Positions 12,573-39,065 of a stretch of DNA of 64,000 bases are shown here, piece by piece. Within the stretch, counting starts at the first letter, position 1. Each line of letters begins with the position of its first letter. Source of the stretch: Salminus brasiliensis. Its lineage: Eukaryota; Chordata; Actinopteri; Characiformes; Bryconidae. The stretch covers positions 20,832,925 to 20,896,924 of the forward strand of contig NC_132878.1 in NCBI RefSeq assembly GCF_030463535.1, in the 5' to 3' direction. Both the position numbers and the translations under genes were made by a program. The notes beneath the pieces were generated by a model. The model saw only the letters and a program-made list of their open reading frames with translations. It was not told where the DNA came from and searched no databases.

Positions 12573-14320
12573 AGTCCACATGTGCTAATTGGCAAAAAAT
12601 CTGTCCTGTTCTGTTCAGGATTTATACAGGTGTTTTATCTGGATGTATATGTGTAATTTGTGTAAAATTAATGATATTTGTATGTACATTTGATATGTTT
12701 ATGTTGTTGGAGTTCATACATTGGATTGTTTTCCTTTTTTTTTCTTCTTCAGCTGTATTATGTTGTTTTATAGTGATGATACCTTTTTATGCAATTCTCT
12801 TAACCAGGAATGATAAGTAATAACACTTTTAAAATAACACTTCCTGTTGGTTGTTACAAACTGAAGAGAAAATGAATCTAATAATCAACAAAGCACCAGG
12901 TAATTAGCTGTAAAAAAAAAAAAAAAACATTATTTTTTTTACCACATCGCTCTGTTTTGCATGTAGCAACATCTTACAAATCACTGATTTGTGGATAATC
13001 TTTATTTTGCATTGTGCTGGCACAAATGCTGAAGAATATTGCTGTCCTAAAAGGATTCAAATTGAGTGTAAGCCAGCATTATATTTTATACACTTTGTTT
13101 TTTTTTAACTGTAAGTACAGGTTGTCATTTAAAGCATTAAAAGGTGTTGAATATAATGTATATGGTGCCTTTCTAATCCCAAATCAGTTATTAAGAATAC
13201 AAAGATAAGAGATTTAATTTTGACTGGAAAATAAGAAAAAACTCTACCCTATATTACTACTGTGGAGACACATCCAATTAATCCAATTAATTGTGGCCAT
13301 GACTTAAGGCTCTGTTATGCTTTTGCTTCAGAGTGGGGTCATGACTTCGCACATGGCATGCAAACAATTTAGGCATTTATACTTAACGTTTCAGTTGTTG
13401 CAGCGTCCCCTGAAACAACAGGTGGCAGTACAAAGAAATTCCCATGGAAAAGAATGAAGTGCAAAAATGAAGTTCAGACGTGGGCACAACCCCACTCTTG
13501 TGCCAGGTGCTATTAGTTAAGTAGAGTCCTGGCTTTAGAAAGCCATGGGCCCATGGCTTAATTATCTTGCATCCATGCTTTACACGCCTTACTTACTTAT
13601 TTTATTTAGATGGGATGTTACCAGTGGCTCTACATATGGTACTGTTAAAGAAGCAACTGGCTGAAATGAGCAAAAAGGAAAATAAGGAATCAGTCAATGT
13701 GCAAGCAGTTGTAGTATTGCAACCACCAACACTAGCATGTGAACATCCCTGCCTCAGCAAGCCTTTGTACAAGATTTGTACAAGGTCTGTAAAAATGCTT
13801 TTGGTCTTAGGTCTTCTTTTGTCCAAAAGCCACAGGGGGCAGGAGCTTCTTTCCACAGCCAGATCAATAAATAGGCCTACTGAAAATTTGCACATTTATA
13901 TTAGCATAGTTACGTGCAAAGAGAACAAGGACTACAACTAAGCTGACACAAGTCTTCCACACTAGGCTAATTCACCTTGCTATTCATTATTAGTGACCGT
14001 TTGTTTGTTAGGTGTACAAGGTACGAGCTGATTGATAAAGAAGATATGGCCAAACCGCAAAGTGTAGAGGAATGATGATGATTTATGAGGCCGCTTCAGG
14101 GAGTCCCTTTGTCCTTTCAACAAATATCAAACCAACTTTGGAGGCACAATATTTTTTTTACCATCTTGGCCAATCCCAGTGTGTGCTAATATCCTAATAT
14201 AGGCTTAAGAAATGCTCTGCTTTAAGATTTAGCTTTTTCATGCATCTCCAGCAGGATACTTTCCGCAATAGTTGAGTGGTTCCTTGTAAAATAATTTTCA
14301 ATGTTTAACTTTTTTTGAGG
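12573..14320. other. mks1 3' flank, no gene seen
   Basis: AT-rich DNA after the mks1 stop, with poly(A)/poly(T) tracts near 12913 and 13101. Open frames at 13567-13941 (both strands) show no recognisable domain, splice context or conserved motif, so I treat them as chance. Confidence 0.5.
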
Positions 14321-14321
14321 G

Positions 14322-14462
14322 TGAAGTTAGCTTCTCATTCACCAGCTTCTCGTTTGATTTTTCCTGTCCCACTTTAATGTAACTGAATGTAACTGCTGTA
14401 CCTTTTAAGGTGGAATGGGAAAATTCGAGCAAGCAGCTGGTGAATGAGAAGCTGACTTGCGT
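14322..14462. repeat. Long imperfect hairpin (MITE-like)
   Basis: agttagcttctcattcacca at 14325 is inverted as tggtgaatgagaagctgact at about 14439. The arms extend about 55 nt (gatttttcctgtcccacttta versus aaggtggaatgggaaaattc) around a loop of about 30 nt. Non-coding, foldback-type element. Confidence 0.75.
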
Positions 14463-15008
14463 TTGATAGTTTCTTCTTGTAATTAAACATATCAGGGAAC
14501 CAACTGGAGTGCTTACGTACATGCAGTACATGCAAATGAGTCTGTTCATTGGTCTCTAACTTGTCGATGTGCTTAGATCTTTTCTCTTTTTTCTTCCCTT
14601 TCATGAGCTACTTCCTGGGTGAGATTGATGTCTGCTTTGCTGTGTGACCAGCAGTCTAGTGCAGATAGTCACTGTATTCTGCTTAAAATTATGCTGCGTT
14701 CCTGTGCTAGTCGGAAAAACCTACTTTCCACTTGTGAAGCACATGGAGCGATAAATAACATTGTTCTATTATTGTTATAAGTAAGTATTGTTATAAGTAA
14801 TCTGCACTGTTACAAAATAAAGAACTATGTTCCACCCAGTACTGATTCTGTCTTCTCTGTCATGGTTAAAGGTCGAAGGACGTCTCAACTTCTCATGTTT
14901 CACAGATACAGGGTATCAACACATAATTTCCCACTAGAAATTATGACTTGTCAGGAACCGCCTATGATTGTGATAGCATGTGAAGGCAACACTAGCACAA
15001 AAGTATCA

Positions 15009-15115
15009 GTAAAAGTCAAGTCAAGAGGATTTATTGTCATTTCAACTATATACAGACTACACAGTGAAACAAAACAATGTTCCTCCAGGACCATGGTGCA
15101 GTGCATACCCTGTAA
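15009..15115. repeat. Dispersed fish repeat (copy 1 of 2)
   Basis: Shares tttattgtcatttcaac, acacagtgaaa and gttcctccaggaccatggtg with the segment at 45240-45340. It is a tail-like conserved repeat that I do not assign to a class with confidence. Confidence 0.6.
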
Positions 15116-15229
15116 ACCAAAAACTGAATGTTTGTTCCTTGTTTCCCACAACTTTTCTGGAATAACATTTTTTTTTTGGGGGGGGGGGTGTTTGTTTTTT
15201 TTGGCTTTTTTTTTGTAAACATTGGTACC

Positions 15230-16340
15230 ATTTGTAATCCCAGTTGTCCACAAATGTGTTACCAAACCAAATTATTTTTTTTACATAAATTCCTAGATTT
15301 TGTGCATGTGTGCTTAGCTTGGTCCCTGCTAACACTTTGTATATTTAGAGCTGATACTGAGCCATGATTGTACTCACATGTGGGATGTCTCAGATTTTGT
15401 AACTTTCATTTTCTTGGAACTGCACTGTTTTTTCAGACTCAAACTCACAAACACTTTTCCCCACTTCCTTTGCAGCACCATTCTGTTCAGACGTCCCAGT
15501 CAGTAGTCCAGAACTCTTCTTCCACTCAGAACACCACCCTGTAAGCATCTTATTTATGATCTATGACCAAGGTTTTGTTTGTTGTTTGTTTGTCCATGCA
15601 CTGTTTGTGATGCTATTCTAGTTATGGTGATGCTATTATTGACAAGTTACTTGGATTGTCTTACTGTCTGCTTTATGTCTGTCATGACAAACTAGGAGAG
15701 AGGCTGGAAAACTGTGTAGATCAGAGAACTGTGTGTTCCTGTGTAAAGCAGGAAATAATATGTGATGATCTGACTTTCTTCAGCATCAAAGACAATGTGT
15801 GAGCATAAGGGATGTTATTAGATGCAGATGCTTTGTTTTTTAGGGAGCTGGTTAACCAGGAGTAACCATGGAAAACTGAAACTAGCAACACTCCTTCCAT
15901 ACTTGACAATTGAGAAGATGTTGCTACTATTGTCAAGGAACTGTACTGTCTGTTTTCGTCTAGTTATCACACTGGGTTACCCGAACCATTTACATACATT
16001 TCCAGATTTAGTGTATGTGTGTTCAGATCTCAAACACTGCCAATACTTTGCCTAAAAAAAAAAAAAAACTGATCCTGAGCCATGGATCGTGGTCAAATGG
16101 GGAAGGTCTCAGCATTTCTCAGAATTGCTATGTTTCCAGACTACTAGACTCAGTTGATGACACACAGGATCATTTTGGTTAGAAGTCACTGTAAAGATCT
16201 TATTTATGATCTATTATTAATGTAAAGATTTTGCTTGTCCATACATTGTGGTGATATTTTAGTTAAGGTGATGCTGGTATTGTCAAGTGACCACCTTACT
16301 GTCTGTTTTAAGACAAAAAGAGAGGCTGACCCTTTATTTT
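15230..16340 (+). repeat. Tandem upstream module of the SLIP-GC-like gene (units 1 and 2)
   Basis: A block containing 'ctgatactgagccatg...', an exon-like piece and 'gtaagcatcttatttatgatctat...gtccatgcactg' at 15350-15710 recurs in degenerate form at about 15965-16335 ('ctgatcctgagccatgg', 'atcttatttatgatctatta', 'gtccatacattg'). Related blocks occur upstream of copy 2 at 43550-43900 and 44100-44290. Only the first unit here keeps the exon and donor. Confidence 0.65.
15476..15540 (+). CDS. nuggc-like: Probable N-terminal coding exon of SLIP-GC-like copy 1
   Basis: Flanked by ttcctttgcag and gtaagc. Read so that it ends on a codon boundary it encodes a segment ending PELFFHSEHHP, which joins in frame to the 28-nt exon at 25208. 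The equivalent exon of copy 2 (43697-43745) reads SELFFHKEQNST in the same phase. That agreement supports coding status. Acceptor choice and the true start codon remain unresolved, and the intron to 25208 would be 9.7 kb and full of transposon relics. Confidence 0.5.
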
Positions 16341-17424
16341 ATTAATCCACTCATTTAACCCTGGTTTTTACATCTAAATGTGAACTATGACAATTTAACT
16401 CTATTTAACTAGTAAAATGCTAGAACTGCTTGTGTCAAATAAGTAAATGAAATATGATTATTAGTATGTTTTTTTGGCATCAAAACTCACAAACTGTGAG
16501 CATAAAAAAGGGATAACAGGATGCAGATGCTTACTGCGGTCACACCATCTGCAATCAGAATAGGCTCTGTCACACTGTCCACACCCTGTTTTCCGTATGT
16601 GTCTCTCGTGGTCCATTTGTGATGCAGCAGAGGGGTAAGGCTCGTATGGAGATTGAACACAACACATTTGTCTTACAGCTTAATGAACATATCTTACAGA
16701 GGTTTAATGTGCATAAGTGTACCAGAAAGGAAATGTGCTGCGACCTATATGTAGAACAGTTAAAAATGTTGGAAAATCAAACCTTTCAGTGTTCAAAAAT
16801 ATGTTTTAATATTTATGTTTTCCGATAGACTTTTTTATGTTTAGTTTTAAAATGGATGGCTAATTTTAAAATTCCATAACATAAGAAAATCAAATGATCA
16901 AAGCACTGCACTGTGTTCATTCATGTGGATTTCAAGTAATTTGGTTCTGTATACACTGTAATTTAAAGTTCTATAAAACAAAAAAATCAATGTATTAAAT
17001 CACTCTGCTTTACTATTAAAGAACATGTTAATTTACGTGATAAATCAAAATATCAAATTACTCCACTACACATTATAGATTATACATTTAGAGTTTCAGG
17101 CATTTTTACTGTACGAATGTGGAGTAAAAGGATGGCACTATGATATTCAAATGTTTTTACTATAGGTTAGTGTGATGGCAATCTTATGTAAAATGCCTTT
17201 TTGGTTTTGGTTATACACAGCATAGTTTTAAGTCCAATAACATAAGCAAATCAAATTTATTATCAAATCACTCACAGTATTTTGAAGGCTTGAAGGCTTG
17301 AAGCTATTCTCATTCGTTGTACGTTGAACATATTTAAAATCTGTAGCTAAGAATAAGTAATATGTGTAAATATTTATTAAAGAAAAAATAGTTTTTCAAC
17401 TAGTTTTACTATTAAATGATGAGT
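16340..17424. other. AT-rich spacer, nothing recognised
   Basis: Low-complexity AT-rich DNA with no supported gene, repeat family or RNA. Confidence 0.5.
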
Positions 17425-19020
17425 GCTATTCTACAATGAAAAAAAACTTTTTAATGTATTGTGTGCTGATGTTGAGGGACCAGGTGAGGTTCTCTATGAT
17501 GTGAACACAGAGGAACATTTTCCACTGCAGAACTAATGACGTCCAGCAGGGTGTATCACCTCTTACTCTCCTGAAGTTCATTCTCAGCAGGCTCAGTTTT
17601 TCAATTAGGTGCTGAACCGAAGTCAATGAACAGGACACTGGTGACTTGGCACAGGGGCGATGGTGCTGGTCTTGAAGCATGTATGGACGACTGTTGAAGA
17701 TGTCAGTGAGAACATCTGCCATCTGCACATTCTCTGAGCACTCTACTGGGTATGCTATCTGATCCTGGGGCTTTTCGTGGGTTGACTCTATGTAGAGTTC
17801 TCCACACAACAGCTGTGGACAGACACATCTACAGTACATGGTAATTAGTAGGGGGTGTGATCCTCCTTGCCATGCATGTTGTTCTGTTCTTCAAACCGGG
17901 CCTAGTAGTCATTCAGCGCATATAGAAGGGAGGCATCGCCACCCTAGTTGGTAGTGGCCTGGATGTCCTGCCACATGAGCCATGTGTCAGCAGTGTCCCG
18001 AAAGTGTTCATGGATTTTTTTGCGTAATTTGCCCCTTTTTGATGGCCCTGGAAAAGCTTGGCCCTTGCTGTTTAGAAGCCCACCTTATCCCATGATTTGA
18101 AAGCCCTCAGCAGCATGTGCACCACCTGTTGTGGTATATTATGACGTGTTTGGAGACGGTAACATCATCAATGCCCTTGTTTATGTAGCCAGTCATTGAT
18201 TCTGTATACTCCTCCAGGTTGTCCCCTGAAGTCGCTGCCTCTCTGAACATGTCCCAGTCAGTGTGATCAGAACAGTCCTGAAAAGCAGAGATCACCCCTG
18301 GGGGCCAGGTTTTTACTTGCTCCAGGTCCGTTTTGGCACGTCTGATGAGTGGTCTTTGTGCTATAATAAGCATATAATAAGGGTGATGCTGTCTGGATGT
18401 TTCTTTTGCAGCTCACTGATAGTCACAAAAATGTTGTTCAGTGCGGCATTAGCATTAGCCCTAGGAAGTATATAGACTGCTACTATGTACACTGTAGTCA
18501 GCTCCCTCTGTAAATAAAAGGGTCTGCCTCTGACAATTGCAAACTCCAACATTGTTGAGCGGTGACTGGAAACTAGTGCCATGTTTTTACCCAATTTAGG
18601 CCCCCCAAGTCTTACCAAGCAGAGCAGACCATCATGCTGAATCTGGCTAAAGTGTCTAAAGTGGAGGTCACCATCTATGTTTCTGTAAAAACACAAAAAC
18701 ACAGAGATAGTCCAGTTTGTTCTCCAGGGAGCAAACATTAGAAAGCAGGATCGACGGAACTGCTGACCACCTGGATGTGGCCTTAACCTAGCGCATACTC
18801 TGGCTCGCTTGCTGCGTTCCACCTCCCTGCACACTGCTTTCAATGTCCCTTCTCTCGGCCAGCAGTTTCATGCAGCGCCGTGGATCATAGCAAGCCTAGC
18901 GTGCAAAGCTCTTCATGCACGTCCATCTGAAAAGCAAATCTTGTGGCTGATTTCTCATCTATAGCAGGGTCTGACATTGGAAGATGTTGGTAATAGTTGT
19001 AGAAGCCATGATTTCAAGTA
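17425..19020 (-). mobile_element. L2-clade LINE relic, internally deleted
   Basis: Minus-strand fragments in several frames. The endonuclease-domain region includes HRSTMLEFAIVRGRPFYLQR and [20 protein letters not shown] (18361-18843), followed by [20 protein letters not shown] (18107-18373). A region ahead of reverse transcriptase at about 17840-18100 runs into ADVLTDIFN. The frame then jumps to a C-terminal stretch (HIIENLTWSLN) at 17426-17560, so most of the reverse transcriptase is missing. Stops and frameshifts make it inactive. Confidence 0.85.
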
Positions 19021-21120
19021 TGTGTGGGGTTGCAACAGATATAAAACATAAAAAAATGCACTGCTTTATGGTTTCTGGAGTTGATGCTGCAGCTATGTGC
19101 CCTGGTTGCTAGAAGTAAAAGGTCACTAGATGCAGCTATCTTTTATTAAGCCACTTTGTTTCACCTCATCGTACTGGCAGCTAAACGCATGTTCTTTCTC
19201 TTGTTTTGGCTTGCTCTGTGTCAAGACTACGCCTTGAATGGGTGGATTCTGTTAAAGTAATGTGAGCTAAAGGGATAAATCTCTGTGAAGCTTTCCAAAC
19301 TCACTGAATGATGACACAGTTAACCCTAAATACTGATGTCATGTTCTTGCCCATGTTCTCATGTCTCGTATGTCAGATACATGGTATGTAAATCACACAT
19401 TTTTTACAAAGCCTCTCCCACACCCTTTCTCTTATAATCAGGTAGGTACCAAATGGGTGAAAATGTATTAACAACCACTACACCCTTACACTAGGGGCCA
19501 TACCTGAAAAATATTTACTGTAACCTGCATGCATAAACCCCATCTGATCAACCTGTGCCCAGAAGGTTGCTACTAGAGTTGAGCAGTATATGGTAATAAG
19601 GTTTACCAGAGTTTTTCAAAAAATATAACAATATCTCCAACTGGACCAGTATGACTGTATGAAAAAAGTGGATACAGACCATCTGTAGTCAACACTAAGG
19701 TGCAACGTTTTGTACCAGGCTGAACTTTAGAGAGTGGTACTGTTTAGTTGCAAACAAGGGGATTAACTAGGCAGGGACAGGCTGTAGGGCACATTTAGGG
19801 TTCCTGAACTTAAATTGTATTTTATGATTGGCACACTCAGTGTCAGCATAAAGAAAAGCAATACATTCTATTTCAGACAAAAGCATACATTTCTGTTTGC
19901 TTCTGTACTCCACAGTTCAAATGTTGTAGAGAATACTGCATTTTTAAATATTTAAAAAAAAAAACATTTTATAAGACCACTGCTATGTCCCAAGGTTTGG
20001 CAATGTGTCTTTGGAGGAGTTTGTGAAATGTGCTGCATTTAATATGCCATGGTTTCTTGGTGTCATTTCACACTTGGTGAATAGAACTGGGAAGTCGAAG
20101 GGGAGGAGGTGAGGGCAGACCCGAAGAATGTAACAAAAAGGGAACAGCATGTTCCTTCAATAAAAACAGCATTAATGGCAACTCCCAATAAGTGAGTAAA
20201 CTAAATAATAATAAACAATAAACTATTTAAAAAGATGGAGAAACAAGTAACAGATTTAGAGAGTGAATGGCATATCAAATATAAAACTGTAAAAAAAAAA
20301 AAAAACAAACAAAAAAGTTTACTCTCCACTGCATCCCTGGCAAAGGACAGACTGTACAACTGCATACAAATGAGGAACAGGCTAAAACACGATTGGTTGC
20401 CTTCAGCAAATTGGAATGTGGTAATCTTGCCAGAGACAATTTAGGCTTTATGCCGAGCCCCTAAGAAAAGGGGTGTGACCACTGTGACCTGATAGGCAGC
20501 GGGGCTCAGAGACAACATTAACACAGGGCTCAAGTGACACAAATACCTTTATTTTGAAAGGCCTCCAACACACCAAACGAAACCTAACATAACATAGCAG
20601 CCCTGGTAAGAGCTCTACCAGTCTCAACACACATGCATATTCATATTTAGATTCATTGCTCACATTTTGTTGTCCTGTGAAATATGTCACAGTGGTCTCC
20701 ATCATCTCAATTACATTTCACATTGTTCTGTTTTAACCACAGTAAGACAAGCAGTGTTATTAGGTCATAGATATGCCCCAGACTCACACAACAGCAGGGA
20801 CTCTGTGAGACTTAGATCCAGATCCTACAACCAGAACATCTGTGGTATGCAGAGAGCCTATTCAAGACCTACTCCATCCCCTCAGTCGGCTGTAAGGTTG
20901 TAGGGTCAGAAGCTGAAGCTGAAAGTGAGAAAAAGTGTCAGGGATGACCCAGTGCATTAGCAATACATACTTCCACCGCCATCTTCAGAAGAGGATCATA
21001 ACTGTCTGATCAATTTCTTAGCTGAGATACTGACAGAACATAATGTTACAGTCCAGAAACTGAAAGTTCAGTGCTTAGTTGTTTCCTGGCAGGCCATGTG
21101 TCATTTCCTGATTTTATTAA
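19021..21120. other. Spacer without supported gene
   Basis: Contains A-runs at 19957 and 20290 and a GC-richer patch at 20440-20560. No conserved coding frame or splice-bounded exon could be supported; short open frames here are treated as chance. Confidence 0.45.
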
Positions 21121-21122
21121 TT

Positions 21123-21347
21123 TATTTACATTTTTGGCATTTAGCTGACACTCTTATCCACACAGACTTACAAGCTTACTCGTATTACAGAGGTGAGCCA
21201 ATGTAGTGTTAGGAGTCTTGCCCAAGGACTCCTATTGGTATAGCCCAGCCTAGTCACTCAGACTGGGAATCAAACCCCAGTCTCCCACTTGTGTGGTAGC
21301 TCACTGGCGGGTAGTTGGGTTATCTGTTGCACCACACCAACCATATA
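21123..21347 (-). mobile_element. tRNA-derived SINE, family B
   Basis: On the minus strand the head carries a promoter B-box-like sequence (ggtttgattccc, complement of gggaatcaaacc at about 21268). The body ends in the widespread tail complementary to catttagctgacactcttatcc at 21139. A second good copy is at 52855-53070 and a tail-only piece is at 46785-46850. Confidence 0.75.
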
Positions 21348-21512
21348 TCCATTATCTATTATTTATCTATTATTTCTAGACTTGACTCTGGACCTCTGAC
21401 ACTGTAAAAACATATTGCTATCAATGGTTGCTGCCTAAGTTGTTGTATGCTGTAACTGAAACATAAACATTAATTTATTACTATAAGACACCATATGTGA
21501 ATGGAGAATGTT

Positions 21513-21710
21513 GTCGCTGTCCAATGAAAAACATGTATCTCCAAAATAGTGACTTATATAAGTAATTCAGAGCATTTCTATTGGTCAAATCATCCAGAAT
21601 TAGTGACACAGAGTGACTCTAGTGTTCAGAGCAGCTGCAGGGTTCAAACTGCGGAGAAAACTAAAAACAGACAACAATGGAGATACATGTTTTTCATTGG
21701 ACAGCAGTGA
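21513..21710. mobile_element. Palindromic MITE, best copy of a local family
   Basis: Terminal inverted repeats gctgtccaatgaaaaacatg (21515) and catgtttttcattggacagc (21688), perfectly matched over about 27 nt including tatctcc/ggagata, with a 140-nt non-coding core (aacatttctgttgg-type phrase). Degenerate relatives are at 9487-9640, 22736-22850, 38221-38390, 40580-40745 and 44395-44490. Confidence 0.8.
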
Positions 21711-22860
21711 TATTCTGTATAACTTATCAAAACTAGGCTCTTAATAGCTAATAACATTCTCAAAAGGAAGATCATCCTAAAATAATCCTAATCCATTATG
21801 ATTGGCAATAATGTAAGGAGAATCATTTCTTTCCCACAGAATCCCACAGATTTTCTCACTGCAACATTAATCTTTAGTCTGTGATATCATTGATTCTTAA
21901 TTTGTACTGCTAAACATATCACACCAACCTATTTACCCAGTGAACACACACATTCTAGACATTAGACACACAAATCTAATCAGCATGTTCATTTGACACC
22001 AATCTAAAGCAATGAGTTTTATTGATGATGTTTATGAGCAGTGCACCCTTCAGTACTGAAACGAAACCTACAGCTCTTGGAAATGAAACTGATACTGCAG
22101 AATTATGCTTTGCAGTGCAAGGTCTTTACCCTTTAGCATTGTATATGGCTCTTTACTTCAGGCTAATTCATGTCACATTAATTACAGTTATCTAATAATC
22201 TGGTAGGTGCTTTGTATTACTTTGACTTGATATTTGCAAGGGCATGTATTCTGAAATCTAAATTAGATAGCACTGATTCTGTTGAAGACTGCCATGTCCT
22301 AGACTCCTACTCAGTTACCACACCCTTTATTATGATTGGTTTCATAGTAAGCTCACCTATCTGAACAGCACCATTCATGTAGGTGGCACTCCTCCAGTCA
22401 TACCCTCCAGTCAGAGCACAGCCTCCGTCTCACTTATCTCCTATTCACACACACACTAGCTCAGCCTTTTTAAACCTGGACCCCTTTGTGTTCCATCTTT
22501 GACGATTTGGTGATTTGGACTTTAGTGTGTGTTTTTTATGGTTTTCTTGGTTTTTGCCCCTTCACAATCCTGTTTGCTCTCTTAGTTTTGATCCTGGATT
22601 TTGGGGATTTTGAATCTCAGAACACCATTTAGCGTAAGTATGCTATTCATGACTACTTCTTTATTTAAAAAGCATGGAAAGTCTTGGACACTGCACAATA
22701 TTGCGGTCACATAACCTAGTATCTGCAGCAGTGCTTTTGGAGCATTTCTATTTGTCCATATATCATGAAATTATGACACAATGTAAAGAATAACCAGCAG
22801 GTTAAACATCATGCAAAAATTGAGGTTTTAATGGGTTTTTCTGATATAAAGTGATTTACA

Positions 22861-22925
22861 GGGGGAAACGGTGGCTTAGTGGTTAGAGCACTGGGTGGGT
22901 TGTGGGTCTGCTAAGCTGTCCAGGA
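22861..22925 (+). mobile_element. SINE head fragment (tRNA-like)
   Basis: acggtggcttagtggttaga at 22868 fits an A-box region of the tRNA-derived SINE family A, followed by gggttgtgggt. The rest of the element is absent. Confidence 0.5.
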
Positions 22926-23674
22926 CATACAGATAGAAAAAAGAGGTGTACTATACAAGTATAATAAAAAGCTATTGTATAGGCAATGTTACCTTCCCTA
23001 TTTCCAAACCTTGGTATCATTTTGTACAAAGGCTGCCCTTATAAAGGGCATCTGAATGGTTAAAAATGTGTTCATTAATAGTTATTAATAAACACCTTAA
23101 ATATAATTTGTAAGCATTGTAATTAAAATCAACAAAGCTACACTAATATATTATAATACATTAAAAAACTCTAGTTCCTCTAGTTTAAAAAATACAAGGA
23201 AGTACCCTGTTGAAAAAAACTGGTCAAGCTGTTACAGTGTGGTGTGGTCGAGTGCAGTTAATTAATTTATTTAATGATACTACCCCTTTTGTATGGTGCG
23301 TGTAACTGATGGTGAATGTCTTAAGTCAATACAAGATTGCTTGGTGCTTGGTGAGACTGTGGCTGTGGTGGGGCTTGAACTCCAAAGGAAACAAAGGAAA
23401 CACCATGAGTGGTGTGTACTCAAACAAAGGACAATCTAAACATTTCAACTCAAACTATTTTCTTTTTCTAGTTTTCCTTTTCTTCACTGATCACAACAAA
23501 CTCTTTCTTTATTTCTAACTTCAGCTTTTCTTCACTGCTTACAACTTAAACTCTTTCTTTTTTGCTCTTGCTTTTCTTCACTATTTGTAGCACGAACTCT
23601 TTTCTTTTTCAGCTCTTGCATTTTTTTTCTGACTGTTCACAACTTAGAACCACTGTTACCATAAAAATTAAAAG

Positions 23675-24580
23675 GATTTGCATGGACCTAAAGCACCTCA
23701 ACAAGGCTGTCTAGTGGGATAAGCTCATGCTACATATGCTAGAGGACATAGCCCCAAAGCTGACTGGGGTGAGTATGTTTTTCACCCTTGATGCTTCTTC
23801 GAGATTCTGACAAATACCATTAGATCCAAGGAGTGCAACGTTGACCTTGTTCATCATACCCCAGCAACTGCCTTTTGGAATGACCTGTTGAGATTTTCTA
23901 AAAGAGCAACCTAGTGGAGAGTCATGATAGTAGTGGTAGTGGATGAATTACTTGGGTAGGTCTCCACTTAGCTCCACTTATGTACCATTCTACTGAGGAA
24001 AGACTGGGGGTGGGACAACCCACAAATGCAGGCATTTGACCGATTAAAGCCGATAAAGCTGAAGCTGGGGTCTGCCTTGTTGCAGATGCATGGGGACATG
24101 GGAACTGTTACCAGGCCCCTGTGGTCATTCATGCAAGCTTTCAGCTAAATATTTTTTGACTGTTGTTGACTATTATAGAGAGATTGAAATTGCACACTTG
24201 CAGTTTACAACAAGTCTCCATATCACTGATGGGTATGGGTAAGGGTGGGGTGCACCATCCTCCCTGTTCTTCAGAAAAGTCTGTGGCCAGGGCTCTTCTG
24301 CTCACAGGAAGTGGCCAAAAAGAACAGAAACGCTAAAGCAGCCTACAAGAGTATTGAGTCCAACAAAGGAAACACGAGTCAAACCAAGTACAGACACAGG
24401 ATGGCTGTGCCTTCAACAGAATTGGAACAGGGACAAAATTCAGACCACCTACCTCAACAGCAAGAGAACCAAAGCTTACTCGGAAATCCTCCTCCTGCTA
24501 GATGTTCTGAGACTGACTCATCAATACCCCTTTCAGGCTTTCCAAAACGTGAGCCCACATTCATCCATACTGATTAACCC
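23675..24580 (+). mobile_element. Gypsy-type LTR retrotransposon pol relic
   Basis: Broken frames read as reverse transcriptase (RICMDLKHLNKAV, FFTLDASS.F.QIPLDPRSA, then QLPFGM at 23680-23900). After a deletion they read as integrase and its C-terminal region (FLTVVDYY at about 24155, then 24245-24577). Stops, a missing catalytic YxDD region and absent LTRs show it is dead. Confidence 0.75.
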
Positions 24581-25207
24581 CAAATAGTTTTGGTTACTTT
24601 TGGTTCTATCTTCTCCAACAATCCCTGTTCTACTGGTCAGCTTCAGCAGATCTCTGATAATAAGTTGCTAATAATACAACAGGCAGATATGTTCTTAGGT
24701 CAAAAAAAACAAGTCCAAGTTAAGTCATAAGTCTTTGGCTATTAGTCTTAGTCCATAAGTCAATATAACATACACAAAGCAAATATGGGCAAATATGGTA
24801 CAAATATATGGAAAATATAGCAGATGTGAGAACACAGTTCCACTGCTCCACAGCTCAACTCTGGGGGGCTTTATACCTCTCTAGCCCAGGTCTGGCATTA
24901 TGCCTTGTGCCAATAGGTTTATGTTTAGCAGAGTGTGTCCTCAGAGGCCATATGAAGTCTGGTGTGGTAAGTTCAGTGTAGCTGAAGGCTACCACATACG
25001 CTGCTCACGCAAGCCGGATGTTGTGGTTCATCACAAGAAAAGGGGCAGTGTCCCAAATCGCCAAACTTTCACACGTATCACATGTTTCACAAGTATCTGT
25101 CTTTCTGGAACTACTGTTCATCTAAACTGGTACGTCTCTGCATGAATAAGTCGCCTATTAGTTAAATAAAATATCTTCCATTCTGCTTTTTCTCCTTTCT
25201 TCCTCAG
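24580..25207. other. Spacer upstream of the 28-nt exon, nothing supported
   Basis: AT-rich then mixed composition. An 81-codon open frame at 24900-25145 has no family resemblance. A weak exon-like piece (tcctcag...gtaagt, about 24933-24968) was noted but lacks support. Confidence 0.4.
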
Positions 25208-38461
<13,254 letters not shown>

Positions 38462-39031
38462 GATTAGTCATCTACAGAAGAGCCACAAGAATGTGAAAGT
38501 GAAACCACCTGGTGCTCACTTGAGTATGTTCTCAGTCGCTTTGGCATTACACCCCACAGTGATATTTCAAATGTTGATGTTTTCACTTGGGGTTTGAGGT
38601 TTGACATTATTATGCATATGTTTATGTTTTTTTGATCACATACTGCTTGTGTTTTATCCAACAAAATGTCTTTAAAAATGTGATGAGCTGACACTGGCCT
38701 CCACAATAATTGTGATATAGTTTTTACTGCAAATTTTTAATCATTTACTCACTTCACTGCTGCCAAAAAAGTCATTTTCCAAATTTTAATGTGAAGTGTT
38801 TTTTTATTTAGCTGTTTGAAAATGCTGTCTGTCTTCATATTAGTGTCACAAAAATATGTTTGAGTGTAGTACCTTCAGATTATTGACTGTATCTTTTTAT
38901 ATATGTAGCTTTGGTATACATATATGTTTTGTATGTAATCTGCTGGGTTTGGATTTTTTTTTATCTGACATGGTTAAGAATCATAAAGGTAAAAAGAGAG
39001 CCAGTTTGATTTGAATGATGTTCATGAAAAA

Positions 39032-39065
<34 letters not shown>

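Noticed and set aside
13567-13941. 124-codon open frame downstream of mks1
   Set aside because: No family, no splice context, comparable frame on the opposite strand; likely chance.
24245-24577. 110-codon open frame that looked like a possible 5' exon of copy 1
   Set aside because: Upstream reverse transcriptase and integrase phrases show it is the tail of a Gypsy relic.
24933-24968. Mini exon flanked by tcctcag and gtaagt
   Set aside because: No equivalent in copy 2 and no recognisable peptide; splice-like matches this short are common by chance.
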